DNA from: Ottelia alismoides
Lineage: Eukaryota; Streptophyta; Magnoliopsida; Alismatales; Hydrocharitaceae
Reading direction: 5' to 3'
Assembly (NCBI GenBank): GCA_037367405.1
Contig: JAZKJV010007252.1
Location: forward strand, 186,001-250,000
Length of the DNA: 64,000 nucleotides
Part shown: one piece after another, positions 57,481 through 64,000 of the stretch
Layout: the number at the start of each line of letters is the position of its first letter
Position numbering within the stretch: the first letter of the stretch is position 1
Notes under the pieces: model-generated
Told to the model about the DNA's origin: nothing
What the model saw: only the letters and a program-made list of their open reading frames with translations
The model's database searches: none
Made by a program: the position numbers and the translations under genes

Positions 57481-57716
57481 TATAGAAGTTTGTAAAAAAA
57501 GAGGAAACATGATTTCGCGATGGCCGATCATCTTCCATGGTTGTTGGAGAAGAAAAGGCATTGAAAAGAATGTATGATTCTCTTAGTATCATTGATCTTT
57601 GCCTCCCTTCGCTCTCATGACTCCACTCCTATATTTATAGACCCCAATATAAGATCCATAATCCTATCACTATGAATGTATAGTACTCTCCTTGCAAGTA
57701 ACCATATAAGAGGCAT
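57481..57716. other. Short unassigned stretch
   Basis: No ORF or repeat recognised. 'ctatatttatagac' at about 57,630 is TATA-like, without a gene behind it. Confidence 0.35.
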
Positions 57717-60012
57717 TTCCTATAATTTACCCCCTGCGCGGGGGCTAAATTGCAATTATTGATACTCGGAGGGGGTCGGTTGCAATTAACCCTAGGTGCG
57801 TGCATCATGCACGTGATCTGAGGACATGTTTATAATTTGAAGATGTTTTTGGGCCCCCCCTACAATTTGCCCATCCCGCACGTGACCCAAACACATGGGG
57901 CTAGGCTCGGACTAAGCGCAGGCTCGGAGTGAGGTTTGGGACACGTGTCGTCCACTGGAGAGATGGCTTGGCTCGGGCGTCCCGAGCCTGGGGGCTCGAC
58001 GGAGAGGCTCGGAGCGGACGCATGGCTCTGCTTGGACCACCCGATCATAGAGATCGAACGTCTGCTATACTTGCTAGGGCGTCGATGTGGCTGGATTGGG
58101 ATTGTTGGATGAGCATCGTGAGGGTGCCATCCAACATCACATGTACACATGGAAATCTCCTCCTCCGTCGATGGCGGGCGGCACGAATTGGACTTTAGCG
58201 AAGCTGGGCGAGCTCTGCCACCGTTTTTTAGCACGATGAAGATCCCTGGAGGATACTAGAAGGTCAGGAGTCGATGTCACAGCCCAGGGAAGTCGCTGGA
58301 CCACCTGGAAGAGGCTCGTAGTGGACCATTGCCGGAGATGAAGCTCGAGAAATGAGCTCCGACCCAGGGTCGACCGTTGAAGACGAGCACCTGCAGAAAG
58401 GTTATTGGTGATAGTCGAGGTGTGCAGGTGTTGTGTGTGTGCGTAGTGAGGTGAAGTGGAAGGTTGTACGGGTGAAGAAGGCGGCGGCCTGATGTTCTTC
58501 TCCGACGAGCTTGGAGAAGAAATGGGGTGAGGTGGAGAAAGGTTATGGAGGACTAAGAGATTGGGTGGAGGTGTGCACAAGGATGATGGGAGCGAGGCGA
58601 AGCAAGTAAGGTGGTCAATGGAGGGTGATCATGTGTGGAATCTCCTAATTAATTCAAAGAAATGAGGAGAAAAAACAAAGAAAGATCGAGAGAAATTACC
58701 AGGAGCTTTGGCGGACACTGGGCATGGGCTTGAGCTTTTAGACGAAGCTCGGGTCGTCGTTGAACTCCCACGACCAAGAAAAGTAGCTCGCCGGCATTGG
58801 AGGTCGGAGCATAGCCTACCATGTCTATGGGTCGACATCGAGGTCGACGGCGGTCGTCGCATCGACGATCCGACCTCCCCCTGTCACGGGGAGGTAGAGA
58901 GATGCTAGGTTGTGACCCGCATAAAGGTAAATGAGGAGAAATTGCGGTAGCGAGGGCTTATTTGAAGAGGAGAGGTTGGAAGATCTGGTGGTGGATGCCG
59001 TGGTTGTGAGTAAGATGTGGAGCGAGAGGGAGGGAGACGTGGAGACCTAAGCGGACGCGAGGGTCACGGATGAACAGGCTTTGACTGGGCATGGTTATGG
59101 AGATGAGGGGGATGTTGAGGAGGTGGAAAAAATGGGAAGGGGGCGATGTTGGCATAGTGGAGAACGTGGGTGTCTGGAGGTAGGAGACGAAGGATTGGCC
59201 ATTGGATCTTGCCATCCAATGATCCGGAGAATGGTGTGAAGATGCGGCCATGATCTAATCAATCAGGATGCAATCGATGGCTGTGGGTGAGATGTGTGTC
59301 ACCATTGGATCTAATTATCCAACGGTCAATGCAAGGGCGGCGATGGGCAATCCTGATGTGATTTGGGCTCGATCGGAGGGCTGAGAAAAGTACGAGAACC
59401 AGTAGTTACAATTAAAGTGTTGTGGAGGAGATCGAGCAGTGCTGGATGGTGGCACGTAGCGAGAGGAGAAGCGGGCGGAAGCGGACGTCTGGGATGATCT
59501 ATGGAGAAGCGATCAAGGGCGGAGATTGAAGCGTGAATGAATGGCTGCGATGAGGGTGCATAGGGGAAGATCGGATGGCCCAGGAGGGAGGGTGCATAGG
59601 AGGAAGATCGGACGACCCAGGAGCGAGGGCGCATGGCGCGCAGAGGAGCGGGCCACATAGCTTTACCAGAAAGAGCCATGTGGCCCAACCAGGTTATTCA
59701 GATGAAAAATAAGAAAAAGAAGGAGGAGGTCGAATTTGGAAAAAACTCAAACATGAAAGTTGTAGATCTTGATGAGATATACAAGTTTCATGTTGGCCAA
59801 AAACGCAAAAGAGATCAAACAAAGGGAGAAATAATTTTGTGACAATTTTTAAAGGCATAAAAACACTGTGATTTTTGCTTTTGTTATTTTTTGTATTTTT
59901 AATTTATTTTAAGACCCACATATATACAACAATTCATCCGGCTTTTATTGACACTAATTTAAACTAGGTGGTTAATATCTGGAAATTAACATGATGAAAC
60001 TGAGGTTCATCG
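57717..60012 (-). repeat. LTR fragment J of the main family (2.3 kb)
   Basis: On the minus strand it starts near 60,012 with GATGAACCTCAGTTTCATCA, has the palindrome (59,752-59,792), a GC-rich middle with GGCTCGG motifs (57,900-58,020) and the short modules (57,720-57,800). It stops there, lacking the last 1 kb, primer site and interior. No target duplication. Confidence 0.75.
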
Positions 60013-61062
60013 CCATTCTAAGCATTCCAAACAGAAAATTACAAGGAATGAATTTTATTCTCTTGGATACTAACAAAGATACAAGAGTCTCAACAATTTC
60101 CTTTGTTGGTGTTCCAGAATCCATGGTGTGCTAAATGAAACCTACAAGGATGCCTCCTGCTCGATCGTGCTCGATTGGCGATAACATGAAGTGGAGAGCT
60201 CCTTGGTGATGAGTACGAAGGCAGAAGGCTAGTATGTCGGTGGTTCTTGCTAAGGACCATTCCGTTCGACTACTCGCTGCCGCCGTACGATGCATCGTTG
60301 GCAGTGGATATCCTTAGGAGTGGTCAAGGTTAAACACAACCCATCGAGCTTGTCGTCCGCCGTCGAGGAGGAGGGCGGTGGAGGAAGATGGGCTAGAGGA
60401 GGAGGTAGGGTTTTTTCCTATTATGCTCCTCTTAACCAAACCACGGTTTGAATAAACCATGATTTAGTTCAACTAATTGACAACCAAACTATCGAAAGTG
60501 CACAAGTGATCATTGTGGAAGAAGTCAGGAGCAAGACTTATTCCCAAAAATAAAGGGATATAACTGATATTTTAATTTCTTAGAAAGACGCAACTGATAA
60601 AAATCCAAAATATTATATGTAGATCTAACTAAAATTGAACACTTAATTCACTCTACAATTTATTCAGGGCACATGATACATACATTCTCAACTTAATTTG
60701 GTCACGAATTAACCTAGAATTAGCTACACAACATGTGACTTTTGGATAATATTCCGAGCAAACGGTGATTTAATAAAAAAAACTCAGAAACTTGGAGGCG
60801 TAGAAGGTGTTGAAGAGGGGAGGGATGCGAGATGTACGGTGGCTGGAGTCCCTCCCCTTTTCTTCTTTCTCTTGCGCATCTCAGTTTCTCTACAGCTTGA
60901 GTGCCGGAGTACGAGAAGACTTGGAAGAATGCCGTGAAGCTGCCACCGAGTTGGATGACCTCCATCGTTGTTAAGTTTAACCTCGTCGACTTCGGCATGC
61001 CGTACCCGTTCAATGCAGCAGCTTGGCCTGGGTATGTCTAGCCGATCTTGATTCTATGAATC
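60013..61062. other. Low-copy-looking stretch without a confident gene
   Basis: At 60,907-61,027 the plus strand reads an open stretch including WMTSIVVKFNLVDFGMPYPF, which has a protein-like composition and could be an exon relic, but I do not recognise it. At about 60,545-60,610 lies a fragment like the end of the foldback element at 61,376-61,638. Confidence 0.3.
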
Positions 61063-61065
61063 TAA

Positions 61066-61313
61066 GGCCCCGTTCGTTTGGAGGATAAGGGGGAGTGGAA
61101 TAAGGGGAATAAGCCCCCGACACGCTTCTCCGTGGTACGACTATTCCCCATTATTTCATCTTATTTCACTCTTATTCCTATCTTTATCCAACCTTACCTA
61201 CATTTATTTCACCTTATTCTCCTTATTCTTATCCTCCAGCCGAACGGAGAATAGACCCTTATTCCCCTTATTCCCCATCCTTATTCCTGCTTATTCTCCT
61301 ACCGAACGGGCTC
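61066..61313 (-). mobile_element. Harbinger/Tourist-like MITE, copy 2 (248 bp), TAA target duplication
   Basis: TAA lies at 61,063-61,065 and 61,314-61,316. The ends are GGCCCCGTTCGTTTGG and, reversed, GAGCCCGTTCGGTAGG. The interior is rich in 'cttattcc', the reverse of copy 1 at 32,949. Confidence 0.8.
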
Positions 61314-61375
61314 TAAGTCTTTAAATTTTGACATATTCTGCAATGTTCCACGTTGCACATAACATAATGCTTTTT

Positions 61376-61638
61376 GGGTTTTTATCAGTTGTGTCCCTCT
61401 GAGATATTGCAATTTCAGTTATGCCCCTTTTTTTTGAAATATCAATTGTGTCCCTACCTTCTTGCAAAATTTACAGTTCTGTCCTTTCGTAATATCGGTT
61501 ATGCCCTCACTTTACCTCAACAGAAGGGTAGAACTGTGAATTTTGCAAAAAAGTAGGGGCACAACTGACATTTCAAAAAAGAGAGGAGTATAACTGAAAT
61601 TGCAATATCTCATATAAAAGCACAACTCATAAAAACCC
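61376..61638. mobile_element. Long foldback MITE (263 bp)
   Basis: The two halves are inverted copies of each other over about 120 bp: it starts GGGTTTTTATCAGTTGTG and ends in the matching CACAACTCATAAAAACCC. Each half is itself made of degenerate units of 23-33 bp ('cagttatgcccc', 'caattgtgtccc', 'cagttctgtcct'). A partial copy starts at the right edge of the window, around the hAT element. Confidence 0.75.
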
Positions 61639-63004
61639 ATGACGCACATAAAAAAATAAAAAAGTATGAAAGAAGTGATGAGTTTATTTTGATAGGAATA
61701 TATACTACTTGTTCTTCGTTATATGAAACTAACTGTAATTGTTTATTCAGATTTTGGACCCTGAGGACAACAATATGAAACTAACTATGACCGCACTGGA
61801 ATGGAATATGTTCTTCCTCGCTTCGTTCGGCACATAGGAGGAGTTCGATTCCTCCTTCAGCTACGGCTTCAGCACGAAGGGGAAGTTCCCCTCCCCTTCT
61901 TCTGCAGGTGGCGCACGAAGGGCTTCTCAAGCGAGGGTTAGATGCTCCCGTCGATGGCAGAGCACGGGGATGGTTCCCGCAGGAGCTGCTCTCCCAGGTG
62001 GTTCTTCTCCGTCATGGGAGACCTGCAAAGGGTGTCGGTAGGCTCGAGTATCGAAGAACTCGTCCGGATGTGTCAACCTTGATCCCATGGAAGGTCACAT
62101 GCTGTGTTCATGCTCCTGCTGAGAGAGTGTGCCATTGTTGGTCCGAGAGCAACTTTATGCTTCGCAGGATCAAATAATTGAGATCCCACAAAGCAAATAT
62201 CTGGAAAAAGGTGTGCTCATTTTACAGATGTGTCCGTTGACGAAGACTCGAAATCAAATGGATGAGAGCAATGATGGAGACGGCTTCAAGCGGAGGACTC
62301 GACATCAGCTGCTCGAAAAATTGACCTCGACTGCTTTGATGGTTTACTCCACGTAAAGGGTGATATAAATAAGTTTCCGTGGTTGAGGTGATAACTACGA
62401 CCGAGGGCAGCTGTGCTGCATCGTGAACCTCCGCCTGTTCCATCTGTAGTTGGACGCTGATGATCGATTCGGAGCTCCGGTGGTGCGGACCGAGGTGTTA
62501 AGGAATCCGGCGATGCTTTCTCTCGAGTATTCTTCTTCTCAGGCAAGGCGTGATGGGTTCCACTAGAGTCCAGACAAGGGATGTTGATTCGAGCCCTACC
62601 CCGCTCGAAGCTGCTGGAGAAGATGAACAGCTAGATCGTGCTCCGGCGAGAGGGCTCAACCGCTGTGCTCAAGAACCTGCTGGGAAGAGGGTCCGCTTGT
62701 GTTGCATGCAGACCGAGGGAGATAGAGGGGGATGCTGTAGCAGTGAGACGCCAGAAGTGGAGGAAGCTTCTTGATCCTCCTTCGGCAATGGTGCTAAACT
62801 GAGCGAGGAGGCGCAGCAAAGCTCTACAGCATGCGGATGTGATCGAGGGTGGACCCAAAGCCCGTGCCTCCACAGAGTGCGTGCTCAAGAAAGGGAAGAA
62901 CGAGTGGCAACTGCTGCTCCCCTAATCCTCCTCCGCCGGATCAGAGGCACCGGGAAAGATGCTTAGTATTAAACTTACCATTATAATTGAGGTGTGTTTC
63001 TTTT
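61639..63004. other. Unassigned stretch
   Basis: Moderate GC and several frames of 70-90 codons (61,908-62,177; 62,129-62,356; 62,550-62,774) with no recognisable domain, no consistent splice structure and no repeat that I can name. It could contain a decayed gene. Confidence 0.3.
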
Positions 63005-64000
63005 TTGGGTTTTTACTAGGGATGATTATAGGGTCGGGCGGGCCGGGCTGGACCTTAGCCCGAACCCGAGCCCGTTAGCATTATCGGGCTTCGGGCCGGA
63101 CTTCGGTCCGTTAATTTTTGGATGGGCCAGCCCGAACCCGAACCCTGCCCGATGTTAAACGGGTCGAGTTCGGGTCGGGCCAGCCCAGTAAATTTTTTGG
63201 CTTCGATTCGAGGCGCGGTGGTGGGGCGCTGGGGTTGCAGCCGGCGCTGGGGCGCTGCCGCGCAGGGGGCGCTGGGAATGGGCGGCGCCGCGGTGGGAAG
63301 GGGGCAGGGCTGGGAGCCTAGGAGCCTGGAAGGGGCTCGGGGGTGGGGCGGCGTCGAACCCTCGGCGAAAAGAGGGCAGGGGTCGTCGATCGGGGTGTGG
63401 GCCGACGGGGCCATGCGACGTGAAGAAGGGAGGCGTCGGAGGGGACGCGAGAGGGGGTGGAAGGGGCTGGAGGCTCGGAGGGGGGTCGAGGAGGTTGGGC
63501 CGCCGGAGGGAGTGGGGAACTGGGGGGCCCTGGGGGGGAGCGGCGGCTGGGTCTGAGAAGTGTGGGAATAGGGTTTGCGTATTGTGACTTGGGGTTGGGT
63601 TGGGGGCGTGGCCGGTGGCCCCGCGTGGGGTGGGGGTCGTGGGGCCGGGGGTGTTCAGGTCGGGCGGGATGGGGCTCGGGGGAGGGGAGGCCGGGTGGGG
63701 GGGGGAGCGGGGACCCATGGAGGAGGGGGTTTCGGGATCGGGACGGGTTTGGCCCGTTAGGGGGTCGGGCCGGGCTAGCGGGTCAGGCCTTGGGCCGGGT
63801 TCTACGAAGCCCGAGCCCGGCCCGTTATAAGAATGGGAGGATTTTTTAAGCCCGAGCCCGACCCGACATTAAACGGGCTCGGGTTCGGGTCGAGTTTATC
63901 GGATCGGGTTGCGGGTCAGGTCGGGTTGACCCGGCCCAATGCTCATCCCTAGTTTTTACCAAATGAACTTAACTTCTGGAATATCAGTTGTACCCCTTCC
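63005..64000 (+). repeat. Second foldback-MITE copy, interrupted by the hAT element and the window edge
   Basis: 'gggtttttac' (63,007-63,016), then after the hAT element 'ggaatatcagttgtacccctt' units (63,976-64,000), resemble the left half of 61,376-61,638. Confidence 0.45.
63017..63951. mobile_element. hAT-like non-autonomous transposon (935 bp) with 8-bp duplication
   Basis: GTTTTTAC is duplicated at 63,009-63,016 and 63,952-63,959. Ends: TAGGGATGA and its exact complement TCATCCCTA. Sub-terminal parts are dense in 'cccgagcccg' and 'gggctcggg' motifs on both sides, and the GC-rich middle has long stop-free frames that are not genes. Eight-base duplications and TAGGG ends are typical of hAT elements. 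No transposase. Confidence 0.9.

Noticed and set aside
59752..59792. Recurring peptide like MKVVDLDEIYKFHV in several frames
   Set aside because: It is only the translation of the LTR palindrome.
63055..63849. Several frames of 120-187 codons on both strands
   Set aside because: They are caused by GC-rich motif repeats inside the hAT-like element.

Overview
The window looks like nuclear DNA of a flowering plant, and of the repeat-packed kind. One intron-containing host gene is recognisable: a CASP-like four-helix membrane protein on the minus strand at 35,258-37,120. Almost everything else is LTR retrotransposon sequence, much of it nested, plus small inverted-repeat DNA transposons. The GC-rich, CACGTG-rich LTRs and the MITE types would fit a monocot, but I cannot fix the clade. 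There is nothing prokaryotic: no operons, CRISPR or rRNA, and I saw no tRNA gene.

One LTR family dominates. Its LTRs are about 3.0-3.7 kb, usually start TGATGA and end in CA. The primer-binding site matches the 3' end of plant tRNA-Asp, and the polypurine tract reads TTTAAGTATAGGGGG. The one coding piece (47.4-49.0 kb) is Athila/Tat-like Ty3/gypsy pol. Members lie on both strands. Element A (1-4,465, minus) is cut by the window edge and sits in the 3' end of element C (4,466-8,728, plus). Element H (plus) has leader-like sequence from about 9.0 kb, a 3' region to 11,374 and a 3' LTR that starts at 11,375. That LTR is split by element B (11,430-24,294, minus; target duplication TTAAG) and resumes to about 27,436. 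B is itself interrupted by solo LTR K (14,811-17,871; GACGG).

Element B is the most interesting object. Its LTRs look about 98% identical, so it is young. Its only long ORF is an uninterrupted 691-codon frame with a retropepsin-like domain but no capsid, zinc knuckle, reverse transcriptase or integrase. Its 5' LTR has lost about 1 kb and the primer-binding site.

Region 27.4-31 kb is a decayed chromovirus-like Ty3/gypsy element (plus). Region 31-35 kb is AT-rich with MITE-like elements and a strong 140-bp foldback just beyond the 3' end of the CASP-like gene. Region 38,366-57,091 is one old Ty1/copia element (target duplication CTGGT). It is split by minus-strand LTR F (38.8-41.9 kb) and by solo LTR G (45,237-55,847; GCTAC), which in turn holds a 5'-truncated gypsy element D with integrase. 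Region 57.1-64 kb holds a diverged MITE, an LTR fragment (J), a Harbinger-like MITE, a long foldback element, and a 935-bp hAT-like element with an 8-bp duplication (GTTTTTAC).

Two non-coding signatures run through the family: a 19-bp-arm palindrome in most LTRs, and repeated hairpin copies of the polypurine motif upstream of the true tract. All boundaries were read by eye; identity figures are estimates.
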